A stretch of 64,000 nucleotides of DNA from Rhyzopertha dominica. Taxonomy: Eukaryota; Arthropoda; Insecta; Coleoptera; Bostrichidae. This document shows, one piece after another, positions 1-11,519 of this stretch (its first letter is position 1; every line of letters begins with the position of its first letter). The stretch covers positions 23,804,286-23,868,285 of the forward strand of contig QCXZ01000064.1 of the NCBI GenBank assembly GCA_025024175.1. The letters are read 5' to 3'. The position numbers were made by a program, and so were the translations under genes. Under the pieces are notes generated by a model. It was not told where the DNA came from, did no database searches, and was given only the letters and a program-made list of their open reading frames with translations.

Positions 1-890
1 GTTAAATCAAGTGCATTCAATACCATTTATGTATCTGCCATTTACTCCAGGCTTTAGCTTTTGTCGAGCACCTCTCGCTAACGACTTGCAGCGCGCCGGT
101 AATTGACAAAATATCCGCAATTAAAGGCTCGATGGCTGCGGAACGGGTGAAAATAAAAGATAGGCCGTCGAAGAACGTCNGTTACNGGTTAACGATCTTG
201 GTAAAAAATAACAGAGAACAGGACTCGCCCGAAGCCGTACGGTTGACGGACGGTGCATGCCACCATGGCTGATCATGGGGTTCGCAGTAATAAGTTCCAT
301 CTTAGACGGTGTAGTGTTGAAGAACATGGGCATTAGGGCTTTTTGCGCCTTTTTTTGGTATAAGTATTCGCGTTGGTAATTTACCAAGTGTTTGCGGTGA
401 AGTTTTAAGAAAAAATAATATATGAATGTTTTGTTTTAAAATTTTCTAATCCCATGTCCAGAAATCACGATCTTTGAATAAGACGAAATGTCGAGATGAT
501 AATAATTCGTCAATGTATCTGTGCAAATTATTTTGTGTAAAATTGTTGCATTTTACAGGCGTTTATACTTAATTTATAAATCCAACTAGACAACCAGGTA
601 TACATGAGAAATTATTGCTGTTGGCCTAGTTATTACCACTTTCCATCAAATAAAGCCTCTGAATCCACGCTGTTACGCAGTTATATACATTGTACGATAA
701 TCCTTTACCCAATCATGATTTTTAATACAAATACTGTTTATTTGATTTTTATCAGAATTTCATCATTCTTTTATATATTTATATGCAACAATTGTATCAA
801 AACAAACTGAGTATAAAAATAAATAATAAAAGTATATGTCCAAAGATAAGCTTGTTTTATTTTTTCCGAAGCATAAGTACATAAATTATT
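1..890. other. Non-coding stretch with a GC-richer island
   Basis: No convincing exon is seen. Positions about 80-320 are clearly richer in GC than the surrounding AT-rich DNA and hold an 88-codon open frame on the minus strand that contains two N bases and no recognisable domain. I treat it as possible conserved non-coding DNA. The rest is AT-rich without visible structure. Confidence 0.4.
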
Positions 891-891
891 T

Positions 892-1802
892 ATAATTAAT
901 TACTTCGTTGTTGAGACGGGATAAAGACAAAGAAAAGCAAATCTGATCTCTGGGCCAACGTTTCGCTAATACATTTAGCTTCCTCAGGGCTATAAAATAA
1001 TAGTACATTGTCAAAGTATGTTGAAAAAGAACAGATTAAAAATAACAAACAGTAGGTACATCCAATTTGTCAAAAACAAAGTACAACATACGTGGAGATC
1101 AGATCCTTTAGCTGTTGTATAAAAACAAGAATTTTAAGAGTGAACATGATTTTTTGTGACCCATTAGGAGATCATTCGCATATGAATAGGCTATTAAAAT
1201 GAGGTTAGGAGATGTGACAGACAAATAAGTGTACACGCATGCCCCTGTAAATCGTGTCAAAAACAGATGCACCACATTAAAATTAAAATATATTTTTATA
1301 TATATTTAAATTCAGTGGCACTGTTATTATTGATGTAAATATTTACTGTGTTAGTTCTTAATTTTGTCAATTAAGTTAACGTAAATTGCATGTAAACTAT
1401 TGACGACACTTCTGAAATTCGCAGTTTCGTTAGATCTTATATGTATCATTTCACTCACATTACGCTTAAACCAGTTGTCTTTTCTCTGGTCTAAGCGTAA
1501 TGTGAGTAAAATGATACACATAAGTGACGTTTACGTGTAATTTATGAAAACTTAATAGACAAAATTAAGTACTACCACAGTGAATATTTATATTAACAAT
1601 AACAGTGACGTTGAAATTAAATACTACTATTAGTTATTTTAAATTTAATGTGTTGCATCTGTATTTGACACAATTTACTGGGGCATGAATGTGCACTTGT
1701 TTGTCTGTCGTATGTCTAGCAAAATATCAATGAAACGTTGGTCCAGGATCTCAGTTGGTTTTCTTTGTCCTTATCCCGTCTCAACAACGAAATAATTAAT
1801 GA
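892..1802. repeat. Long imperfect palindrome made of two Penelope-type terminal segments
   Basis: Positions 892-1475 and 1486-1802 are inverted copies of each other around a centre near 1478, where two 22-base arms (about 1454-1476 and 1486-1507) match almost perfectly. The outer ends share the block containing TTGTTGAGACGGGATAA. The left arm has about 220 bases (roughly 990-1210) that the right arm lacks. Each arm carries the motif GAAACGTTGG reading outward, and the left arm holds a full hammerhead-like core. This is the terminal structure described for Penelope-like retroelements, so I read the palindrome as two such ends joined head to head. No protein-coding part is present. Confidence 0.7.
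954..990 (-). ncRNA. Hammerhead ribozyme motif, Penelope-type minimal form
   Basis: On the minus strand the order is GCC, CTGAGGA, an A, the stem GCTAA/TTAGC with a 5-base loop, GAA, the self-complementary ACGT, T, then GGC. This fits the CUGANGA and GAAA core of a hammerhead, with a 3-bp stem I (GCC/GGC) and a 4-base palindrome in place of stem III, which would need dimerisation. Penelope-like elements are known to carry such dimeric hammerheads. One extra A lies between the core and stem II. Self-cleavage is inferred, not shown. Confidence 0.6.
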
Positions 1803-2622
1803 ATATTATGGACGTTAGACTACAAAGATTATTTATAATATTTAAAATCTCGCGATCAATTTTAGACAAATACGCGTCGAAAAATTCTGGCAAAATAATA
1901 TTCGTGGATATTATTTATAAAATTATAATTATAGAAAAATAAACAGTGCATAAAAAAAATAGGTACAGCAAAGTTTTTACATCGAATTAGGCAATGCATC
2001 AATTAAAAAAGTAATATTTTTTGTTTTTTATTTAATGATGCCATCCATGCCTGCAAAACTTTTGAGTCAATGATTTCGGATGAGTTTAGGGAGATCTGGT
2101 ACGTTGTGTCGATTCAAAAAGCTAACAATATTTAAAAATATATCAAACTCAGCTTGCTAGCATGTTTGAAACAAATTCATTCAAGCTTCCGACTGCCCAC
2201 AATAAATCGTAAGTAATTTACATTAACAGCAGAACATTGTGTCAATTTTATTATAGTTGAGTGAAGTCTGATTGGTTATGGTTCGGCTACATCTCCTGTG
2301 GATAGAATTAGCCCTATTCGACTTTTTTTGAACATGCTCGAATACAGTGTATCCATTTTTTTAAGTTATGATCTGCATATTAATGCAATCTGGGGGAACT
2401 GTTGTGAAGTAGAATACCTAAACCTGAAAGAGATGCTTTTTTGTTGTAGGATAGGTTTTTTAATTTATTAACATTATTATTATTATGGGTTTTTAGTACT
2501 ATTTCCAAATTTCAGTTTAATTTTGCACTATGAATTTAGCAACTACCATGGTAGCAAGTGGACTACTGATTTGATTAGTTTGCAACCTGCCATTTTGCTT
2601 ACATGAAGTTACTACATTATAT
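1803..2622. other. Non-coding AT-rich DNA, no feature seen
   Basis: AT-rich sequence without a plausible reading frame, inverted repeat or known element end. Confidence 0.5.
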
Positions 2623-2778
2623 GGGCCGGTTGTACAAACGTGGATCAAAATTAATCCGGTATAATCCGCGGTCGTTGCCTAGCAACATCATGAAACCGGT
2701 GTTCTGATTGCTGTTGCTATAGCAACGACCGCGGTTTAAACCCAGATCAAATTTGATCCATGTTTGTGCAACCGAGCG
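2623..2778. mobile_element. Short palindromic MITE with GGCCGGTTG-type ends
   Basis: The two halves are inverted copies. The left begins GGGCCGGTTGTACAAACG and the right, read backwards, has CGGTTGCACAAACATGG. Both then carry GGATCAAA and a block around CCGCGGTCGTTGC. It is 156 bp long, has no coding capacity, and shares its end sequence with a second copy at 56430-56513. The target duplication is not clear in this copy. Confidence 0.7.
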
Positions 2779-3447
2779 ATTATGTCTTAAAATAAATATA
2801 AAAGTCACATAACAAAGTCGGTAAATTAACTGTTTACTTAGCCATAATTCTGAAGTTGTCGATTCTTGGTCAGTACTATGTGGTTTTCAGCTGTGGGGTG
2901 TGACCTGAAGTTTTAACCTCATGGTTATTTCCAAACATTATAAAGAATTAAGAAATGTATGCATACCAAACAGGGAACAAAAATAATCGCCTGGAGTTGC
3001 ATAAGCATTCCCCGGGACCTTGGTTACTATTCCTGCTCCTGCGATTATATTTTTGCTTCACCCTGATTCAAACCACATATAAGCTGCAGTTTGAGTTATG
3101 ACAAAATAGAAAATTCCTGTTTAGCCACAACTAGCGAGCTAGATATTTATTTTACGCCTAACTCATTGTTCGTCAAATTTTTGCCCTATATTGTTGGTCA
3201 TAACGGTATAAATATAGCTGTTCTGGGGATTGAAGCACGAACATACCCCCAGAAGCTGGAACAACTTTCAGACATTCTGCTTGCAAGTTGTAAGTAAAGG
3301 GGTGAATAGTCACAGTTTTTGGTTATACCATAACTCAAAAAGTAAGTGCGGCTGACTTGAGGTTTGAAGCAGGTTGGAGCTGGAATATAGCCACAGAAGC
3401 AGGATTAACAGTTAGCAGACATCCTGCTCGCAGGTTTTACCAAACCT
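2779..3447. other. Non-coding DNA with a weak internal inverted repeat
   Basis: A degraded inverted repeat pairs about 3060-3110 with 3320-3380 (shared TTTGAGTTATG-like block), and the phrase AGACATYCTGCTYGCARG occurs twice (about 3268 and 3418). It may be an old element, but its ends cannot be placed. No reading frame is credible. Confidence 0.3.
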
Positions 3448-4486
3448 CCCGGGGCGCATATTCGTATCGGACGTAGCTTATTGCACAATGGAAAAACTCG
3501 AACTAAACTTATAATGGATGCGCGTTTTTGCACAGTACTGTGCAATATCAGTTGTTTGATACGGTCTAGTGTGCCGCATGAAAATCGAATGAGTAAATAA
3601 ATGCCTTTCTTTAAAGTAATGAAGTTATATTATAATCTATATGTAAAAATAAACGAATATATTTACATACGTAATATTTGCAAAGTATCAGTTTTAACAT
3701 AGTTAACAAAACAACTATTTAGAAGATTTAAACGACGATAAAATGACCTAAACAATTTTTTTCATAAATCCTAAGCTAGGCATGTGCTGAGCTTAAAACA
3801 AAAAAGTTGTACATCTCCCCCTTGGGCATTTTTGATAATTCCAAAATATTTTTGGACTGGATTTTCCGCGAAAATTCTGTTCACAAAAATTGTAGAGAAT
3901 AAATATTATCTACAATTTATCTCGCAGAGTAACTGCACTAGTGCAGGAAAAGGCGCCAAATTTGCCAAAAATGACTCTTTCCTCTTTTCTGATCCAAAAA
4001 ATTTGTTTGATTGGTAAATATAAAAGTTGCAGTGCCGATGAAATCCTACAAAATTTATCGACACTTTTTGTTTTCTATTATGCACTGTTATACAGATAGA
4101 GTGCTTTCAAATGCGTAATAGGCGCTATCTTGAATATAGACATCGCGTGGCAGTGGTCCATTGTTACAGCGCTTACTTGGGAAAATTACTTACATTTATT
4201 TCCTCATCAGACCTGAATTTTGTTCTTAGAATATGATTAATAATTATCTGGATAAACTACTCATATTTCGCAATGAGGACTAAATAATACCAAGATAAAC
4301 ACAAAGATTAAATAAACTATTTTCAGTTTTCACTGACATGTAGTGCGGTCATGCATGTGTTAACGGACAACTGATATTGCACAATTCTGTGCAGTACCGC
4401 TCTTTCGATAATGTACGCAGTTTCGGCTCGACTTGATTGATGTCGATATGCACTAAGCTACGTCAGATACGAATATGCTCCCGGGG
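3448..4486. mobile_element. TIR element of about 1 kb with roughly 110-bp inverted ends
   Basis: The left end CCCGGGGCGCATATTCG and the inverted right end CCCCGGGAGCATATTCG begin inverted repeats that stay alignable for about 110 bases (3448-3559 against 4366-4486), through GACGTAGCTTA and AATATCAGTTGT. The left arm contains the perfect 18-base palindrome TTGCACAGTACTGTGCAA near 3529. The interior is AT-rich and has no transposase frame, so it is non-autonomous. No target-site duplication was identified, and the family is unknown. Confidence 0.65.
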
Positions 4487-7353
4487 CTGCATGTACAGGG
4501 TGTTCTAAACGTAAAACAGTCAATTGATGGGAGCACTCCTTGGACCATTTCAGGAGACCCGTTTTTGTTCTCCTAATAAGAAAAAATCAACTTACAAATC
4601 TAAAGTTCTAAGACTCATAAAAATTTCAATAATATTGCAAACTTACTAGAAAAAGCATAAAACTTGGAAAATTGTTTTCAAACCTTTTATCTTGAAAATG
4701 ATAAGAGAAGAGGTGGGACGCGGGTTACTGACCTCGATTTTTATGAAATGACTCGCGGGAGCATTTCCTAGAAGTTAGTAGGTCTGTATAATCCAAAAAG
4801 TTCAAATGTAGGTAATTGTAATAATGTAAGTAGTCAAACTTGGACTATTTAGTACGTAATCAGCTGGATAGATAGTTGAACAGATGCTATAAAACCCTCT
4901 TATAAGGCCTTGTAAAGGTGTCTGATGTGTAAGTTCTTTAAACTAATTGTCGCAAGCAATGATCTGTAGCATATCGACAAATAAATACCCCGCAATTAAA
5001 GCTACACGGTCGTCCTATATGCAGTGTGCGTTTCCCATCGTAGATTCCAAACGGGCGACGTGTTCCTTCGATTACACAGAGACAAGAAAACGATACCTAC
5101 ACCGTGCCCTCGCGTCCCATTACACGTCGAGTTTATTTGCATCCTTCCGCGTAAATAATAAGGCGTAAGTACTTAAATTACCCGTCGTGTTCCCGGCTTA
5201 AATTTTCATAACAAAGAGACCTGTGTCGTATATCGGCCGGAGAACTAGCGAGTTAATTCAGATGGGGAAAAAGAGCAGAGAATCGGGAGGAGTTACGGCG
5301 GCAGTATTATGCATATTTCAGTTCGGGCGCGATTATTATCGTATCGTTTTTATGATTGCGGTCTTATTTGAAAGGTGAATACCTGCCAGGGTAGCTGGGT
5401 GGCACTGAAATTCTCCATCATTCATGTGTTCTTTTACGTCTTTTTGTAGAGCAGTGTGCTATACGTATTGCAGGGAGATTACCTGGTTTCAAATCAAGCA
5501 AGGTCGTCTAGGAACCAAAGCGTTTACATCAAAGCGAAATAGAAAAGAAGTTGCTTTGGGTAAGTTATTACAAATTGGGAATTATTTTCTAAAATATTCG
5601 TTTACAAAGAACATCAGAACATCCTAATATTTTAATTACGTCCTAATGCAGGCGTTTTATATTGCTGCAGCCACTTATATAATGTAAAACAATAAGCATG
5701 TTTAACTACTGATTCAAAATGTTTCACAGTAAGTGAAATAAGTGGGCTAGCGTGATAGTAGATAGTGGGGATCTGATAAGAGACGTTATTATCTACTCTT
5801 TTAGCATTTTAGATATAAAATCGATCGTCCGGATTAAATAAAAATAAGTTTTAAAAATTAATCCAATAAAAAGGCGTGCTATACGAAAAATCATTTTGAC
5901 CATCCTCACGTCCACCCTTTTACCAAAACAATACCCTAACTGCCTGCTTATATCAGGATTGTCATGTGAATTATTCGATAATTAAATGTATACAAAAACC
6001 GGAGCTATTTTTAATACCTTTCATACGAATTTACAACTAGTTATCACTTATTTCTTTAAATCTACTGAGGACATCCTCAGTTCAGCAAAATTTGCAGTAA
6101 AAAGCAAATAATAAAAATGACCGCCAATAGCCAGGGAAGAGCGCCAAAAATTGATCAAAATCCAGACAGTGCAGCGCACCACAGAACAGTATTTAATATT
6201 ACAAAATTTTCTTTTGAAGGTGGTAAAAGGAAAATAAGAGAGAAAGGTTCAAATTCATAACACTAATTCATCAACTTTCACTTTCAGGTACAATGGTCAT
6301 AGTCTTAATCCAATTTTACGTGTATCCCCGTTCTTAGCATCAAATATAATGTTCGATACACATGTAGCAATACAGCAAATTTTATATGAAAAATTGATAT
6401 TTTGACTGTAGGGCTAGCAGCCTAATAACCGTATCACAAAAAAGTTGTTTGGGCATGTCTGCAGCTACCATTTGTCAAAATCGATGATAGGATCCATGAA
6501 ATGCGTTAAAAAGTAGGGAAGGATGGTGCTGTGTAGTAAGTAACAGTTAGTAAAAAAGGCATACTTTTAAATGCAGTGAGTAAAAACGAGGTTAAATCGT
6601 TATACATATAAAGTTGAGTCATCTGGAATCGTTATATTAAAAGAGTATAAATTATAATAATTAGGAAGTAGCATGCACCTAACTTTTAATGAAGGTGGTC
6701 TCCTAGAACGGTACCAGGAGAATATTCTCTTTCAAGTTAGTAAGGTGAACAATATATTATATTAAGAAAATTAAATATATAAACAAGTTAATCTAAGACC
6801 TCGTTGAAGACGTTTCGATGATTTTAGAAAACAAACTAAATAAAAAGACTGATCATAAATCAGTTCTGGGAAAATACAGTATTAAATAAGGATTGCAAGA
6901 ATTTTGAAAATTAGCTTTAATATACTGGACGTATTTTCGTACTTGCTAGTAGGAAAGTCGTGAAGTATCATTTAATGTATGTTGCTGCAATAAAAACGCA
7001 AGTAAGCACCAGTTAGAAATTCTTATTTTTTTTCGCTAATACGTCAAAACTATTGGCGTACTGGATTTGATACGGGACAGCAGGAATTTTCTCGTGGATT
7101 CTCGACTTTGAGCAACGAACGATTGTTCAAAAGCTTACGTTCAAGAGTAGACATTTTTGTCTACAGAAAACGTGAGAATGTGAATTTGTCTTGATTACTT
7201 TCTTAATTAAACACCCGTTACATTAAAGGATGAAAAAATAAATAAAAGAGCTGAAACAGCAAAATGTATTCAATTTGGAAAGGAAACGTACCATCTATTC
7301 ATATTCTTGAGAAAGATTGCTGTTTCCAGTCTCAGTCTATATTAATTATTGTA
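4487..7353. other. Non-coding stretch with one orphan MITE end and a GC-rich island
   Basis: At 4493 the sequence TACAGGGTGTTC looks like the end of a TA-inserting element, but no matching inverted end is visible. Positions about 4940-5380 are GC-richer, with a 73-codon open frame (4947-5168) that has no recognisable domain. This may be conserved non-coding DNA. The remainder to 7353 is AT-rich and featureless. Confidence 0.4.
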
Positions 7354-7778
7354 GGTAGCTTGGAAACACGCTGATTAAACGTATGTGTTTTGTCTCACTC
7401 GATGTATCAGATAACTCGGAGTATAACGCTCATACCTTGCACACTTCTCGTGAGTTGGGGTGGTTTCTCCTGCCAGTCACTGAATAAAATCCGGGAACAC
7501 AGTAAACTATACTATTTATTAACAACTGTAGAATTCGATTACAGCACAGCGAAAAAAGAACGAAAAAATACATTCATTTTTGGCCTAACAGCAACGTGCT
7601 GTCACCTGCCGGCTGCCGATCGCCGTACAATATCCTCAGCACCCTTAGCGCCATCTCCAGTTCGTACACAGCACTCAATAGTTTTATCCGACCGTTTAGG
7701 TGGAAAGATCGTCATAGTTATCTGATAAATTGACTGAGACAAAGCACATACGTTCAGTCAGCTTGTTTCCAAGCTACC
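7354..7778. mobile_element. Short TIR element (about 425 bp)
   Basis: GGTAGCTTGGAAACA at 7354 recurs inverted at the right end (7764-7778). The inverted repeats continue for about 65-75 bases through GAACGTATGTG-like and TATCAGATAAC blocks. The interior contains a 111-codon plus-strand frame (7390-7725) that spans both inverted ends and shows no domain, so I do not call it a gene. The target duplication is unclear. Confidence 0.65.
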
Positions 7779-7879
7779 CAATTGATTCAGAATGTTTTAC
7801 AATGAACGCACCTGAATCGAATCTTGGACCTTTTTAAATGCGTTCGAATGTGATGCCATCTATGCCACCAAAGCCGTAT

Positions 7880-8945
7880 GTAAGGCTACTTGATCGCTAT
7901 CCAGCGCTTTTATAGCTGAGTCGCTCGTTGCTAAGTGCAGTCATGGCAGAATCCAGATATCGTGGCCCGACACCATGCACAAATCGCGAATTTAAGAAAA
8001 TATTTCTACACGAAGGCTGAAACAAGTCGGCTACACTGAGTGAGGCGACGCGTTTGAAGAAGCTATACAACAAAAACTTTAACCCACAGTTGGATATTCC
8101 CAGTCTAGAGCAGAGGTCGATTAGCTGGAAATGTAAGGCACTAGATGGAAGATACCGAGAAATTATTGACAGCGATTGGATGAACACTGATGCCTCTACG
8201 GCATATTTACGCTCCGGTAACCTCTTTAGTGAAACAGAAGGTTTTATAGCTGCCATATAAGATCAGGTTATTTCAAGTAAGCTGCTGTACAGAAAAAGAA
8301 TACTGGGTGAGGAACTTGCTAATATATAGTGCCGCATGTGCGAGGAAAAAGAAGAATCGCTCGATCATGATTGCTGGTGCTGGCGCTAAAGACGTATTTA
8401 TAAAGACACAAGAGAGGGGGCAAGATAGTCCATCGGAGCCTTCGAAAAAAATGTTTGAAATGCAGTGAAGTACAGGCTGTACTAGAATAGGAAGGGTATA
8501 CCGAATAATATTCCAGACTTAATTCTTATCTGTAAAGCTGACAGAAAGATCATAATAGTGGATTTTTCGGCGCCACTACCCAGCAATACCACCAAGGCAT
8601 ACACAGTAAAGGTCAACAAATACTTACCCCTTGCCGATGAGATCCGCCAGTTGTGGGATATGGAGACGGTTATCATTCTCCCAATTGTTATAGGAAATAC
8701 CTAAAAATCTGGTACAAAACCTTAACAGCCTGGGATATTAACAGAGAAACTCTATATACAAATCCAAAAGTCTGTGATATTGGATACGAAGAGTTTTGGG
8801 TACACCCTAAAGGTGTTTATAACACCAGCACATTAAGGCATCATCTTGTCGCAGTAATTGAACGATAAAGTTAGCCTACAACCCGGTAAACAAATACCTG
8901 ATAAAATTTATTGAAATAATAATAATAATTTTAAATTGATGTATA
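7880..8945 (+). pseudogene. C-terminal remnant of an R4/Dong-like LINE with restriction-like endonuclease
   Basis: Joined across several stops and frameshifts, the plus strand encodes the end of a non-LTR retrotransposon polyprotein. Visible in order are a stretch around SGNLFSETEGFIAAI (8214-8258), a CCHC-like cluster (CRMCEEKEESLDHDC, about 8333-8375), and PDLILICKADRKIIIVDFSA (about 8515-8570), the PD...D motif of the restriction-like endonuclease of the R2/R4 group. After that comes KAYTVKVNKYLPLADEIRQL followed by a region resembling the family's conserved IIPIV block. It ends in an (AAT)n-type tail near 8910-8930, as expected for a LINE 3' end. The upstream reverse transcriptase is missing, so this is a 5'-truncated, decayed copy. 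The family call rests on motif order; the exact clade is uncertain. Confidence 0.7.
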
Positions 8946-9595
8946 CCTATTAGGAGCTTCCGGTTAATAATTTATTTGGCGCCCTTTCATACGTGTTCTT
9001 GTCATGTACGGAATGCACCGAAGTGTGATCGGGGGCAAAAGTGAAAAATCCGCTGCTTTGACAGTGGGCACCTGCCCGCATCGACATCTAACATGACATA
9101 CCACTTAAACCGCCCCCGTTACTGGATACCACTCGATACCGACACCGCTCAGCGATGGCGGGGTCAATAAAACTAAATCGACCAAGAATCCGCGAACGAT
9201 TCCCTTTGACTTAGCGCCTTCCTGTCTGTAGTTCGTGCGGCCGACAGCAGCTGGCCGTTCAGGTAGAAGTTATAGAAGGTATTACTTTTATATCCTGCCT
9301 AAATGATGGTGATAATGTGGGAAATAACTGTGCTTGTAAAACGCCCGTAATAAACACGGAAGTATATGAAAATATCATAATTTTGGTGTCTGATGGTATT
9401 ATAAGACGGAGAGAAAGCATGAAGAGATATTGAGCTCTACAAATTACAAATTTTTGGGTTTTAGCGATCGCGCTCTGGAAACTAGCGTTCATCAGTTAAA
9501 AGTACTCGATTTACTTTGAATTCTTGCATTCTTAAGCCAAATTTCTTGAGTACACAATTTGAATCTGATGTAAATCACATAATAATAAATTAAAC
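8946..9595. other. Non-coding stretch with a GC-rich island
   Basis: Positions about 9000-9250 are markedly GC-rich compared with the flanks but have no long open frame. This is possibly conserved non-coding DNA. The rest is featureless. Confidence 0.35.
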
Positions 9596-9599
9596 TAAG

Positions 9600-10520
9600 T
9601 AAATAGGATTATCTTTTTCCAATGTTTTTTACTAGCTGAGACTGTACTTGATTTGCATGAGCACTTTTATTATTAAAAACTGACAAAATATTCTTATTGC
9701 TATAACCGTTTCTCACTAGCGCTGATTTAGGATGATATATTCCTTTTTCTAAAGAATTTTCGTCTGAGATCCTTTGTGCTCTAACAAATAACGACCTTAT
9801 AAAACTATTCTTTTGAGTCGGAGGGTGGTGAGATGTGGCATGCAAATATCTGTCTGTGTGTGTTGGTTTTCTGCAAACCTTGTGTCCTATCTGCCCAGTG
9901 TTTATTCTGTAAATTTGTACATTCAAGAAAGGTAAACTACCATTCCTTTCTAAATCCATCGTAAATTTTATGTCAGGATTTTGACTGTTCAAATTTGGAT
10001 ATGATGATATCTATCGTTTCAGGTATGGGCACTTTCGTAAATAAAGAAACCACGTCAAATCTAACTAAAATATCACTTTCTGTTACTTGAGCCTTTTATA
10101 ACGTCAGTAAAGTCTGAAGAATTTTTGATGAAGTTACTGGCTTTTCCTACATAAGGCTTTAAATAGTTAGCACAAAATTTTGCCATTCTGAAATACTGAA
10201 ACAAAGATTGCCAATCGTATTGACTATGAGTCTTAAAGGAATATTAGTTTTATGGATTTTGGGCAAACCATACAATTTAGATACCTTGCAATCGGAAACA
10301 GTTAAAAAAGATTTCTTTTCATTCGAAAGATTTGAAGTTTTGGTAAGATCATTAGTAATTTTGGAAATTTTTGAGGTAGGATCTCGGGATAAATTTTCTT
10401 CTAACGATACATTATCTATGAAAAGACCTATTTTTAATTACTGCAAACAGAACTGGTAATTTTGTGTTATTCCAATTTTTTGTAAGTTCATTATATACTG
10501 TGCGTGTATCATTGCTTAAA
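9600..10520 (-). pseudogene. Penelope-like element reverse transcriptase remnant
   Basis: Reading the minus strand through several frames gives, in order, a GLPKIHKTNIPLRLIVNTIG block (about 10274-10215), FDVVSLFTKVPIPETI (about 10060-10010) and an open 127-codon segment (9609-9992). That segment contains SLPFLNVQIYR, then a KPTHTDRYLHATSHHPPTQK stretch. These are the characteristic RT motifs of Penelope-like retroelements: the YGLPKIHK region, the VVSLFT motif, and the conserved PTHTDRYLH block after the catalytic domain. Stops and frameshifts interrupt it, so it cannot make an intact enzyme. No GIY-YIG endonuclease follows directly; a separate fragment of opposite orientation lies at 11080. 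Confidence 0.85.
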
Positions 10521-10836
10521 GTCAAGTTTGTTTATATATTGATATTACAAATTTTCATGTAAAATACACAGTTTATCGTGTTTGAAGGATCGAGCCAAAA
10601 CTATTACTTTTTTTAAATAAATAAAAAGATATTGAAAAGCATTTTCAAAAGTTAATATAATACTTTTCTGTGCAAATGGACCGGTAAACGATTGCATTAA
10701 TGCCACAATTGTTCTTTATCGTAAAAATTATTAACTACAGCCACTATATCAATAAAGGCACAAATCTTGAATATTCATCTCTAAAATAACAAAATACAAA
10801 ATAAAATAATCTCTTAGTGAGAATAATAGACTAGAT
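10521..10836. other. AT-rich non-coding DNA
   Basis: No feature seen. It lies upstream of the minus-strand Penelope RT remnant and may be part of the same degraded element. Confidence 0.4.
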
Positions 10837-10880
10837 GCTTCACGAACTTTTCGTCAGCTATGTAGGCTTCCTCAGAAGCG
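10837..10880 (-). ncRNA. Degenerate hammerhead-like motif
   Basis: The minus strand has CTGAGGA, a poorly paired stem II region, then GACGAAAAGTTC, with flanks GCTTC and GAAGC able to form stem I. The core half is intact, but stem II carries extra bases compared with the copy at 954-990. I regard it as a decayed Penelope-type ribozyme, probably inactive. Confidence 0.4.
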
Positions 10881-11079
10881 AACTAACCTAGTTGTCTAGA
10901 CTACCGCTTAGACTCCTGATAAGTTGAACGCTCAAAGCAACTATGGTCACTGATGAGTAAAGCTTTTAATAATTATTGTACATACAGAAAAAAGTGTAAC
11001 TTGATTAATTTATAAGTACGCCTTTAAGAAACATTTGTCAGGATATTTGATTTTTGGACACCCCCCTCCCGCTACGAAT

Positions 11080-11245
11080 TTTATAACACGTTCCACTCTA
11101 TTCTAGCCAGTCCCAAGAATAAGGTGGAAGATAAAGAAAAGTATACAGATTGTGACGTGAAATATGTTGGGCAGACTAGACGACTATTGCTAAGCAAATT
11201 CAAGATGCATATACACTCAAATACTGTCTTAATTCCACCGTTCAA
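11080..11245 (+). pseudogene. Penelope-like GIY-YIG endonuclease fragment
   Basis: The plus strand reads NKVEDKEKYTDCDVKYVGQT followed by RRLLLSKFKMHIHS in one frame. The YVGQT motif with downstream basic residues and a histidine matches the GIY-YIG endonuclease found at the C-terminus of Penelope-like polyproteins (usual form YIGQT...). Only about 45 codons are recognisable. It lies opposite in direction to the RT remnant at 9600-10520, so it comes from another copy or a rearrangement. Confidence 0.6.
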
Positions 11246-11349
11246 TCTGTCAGGTTGTACATAAGGGCACATTGCAGCCATAGTGATTTAGGCTTTCATA
11301 ACCGGAGTCAGTAATGGTAGGTGATGCCGAATTAGGTGGCTGATGATTT

Positions 11350-11485
11350 CTTCTTCACTGACGTTTCGCCCGCTGATGTGGTGAGCATATTCATCGTAGA
11401 CGTACTTGTCTCCGAGCGAACACAGACTGAAAATGCTCACCACCGCAGCAGGCGAAATATGAGCGAAGATATCGCCATGACCACG
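11350..11485. repeat. Short palindrome of Penelope-type GAAACGTC ends
   Basis: The plus strand has ATGCTCACCACCGCAGCAGG followed by CGAAATATGAGCGAAG (about 11432-11468). The minus strand has the near-identical ATGCTCACCACATCAGCGGG followed by CGAAACGTCAGTGAAG (about 11392-11353). The two copies point outward from a centre near 11410. The GGCGAAACGTC phrase is typical of Penelope terminal repeats, and it sits just after a GIY-YIG fragment, which supports that origin. Confidence 0.55.
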
Positions 11486-11519
11486 ACCAACTAACCCGGA
11501 ATCCCCTACCACTTTATAG

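Noticed and set aside
7390..7725. 111-codon open frame on the plus strand
   Set aside because: It lies wholly inside a TIR element, runs into both inverted ends and has no domain.
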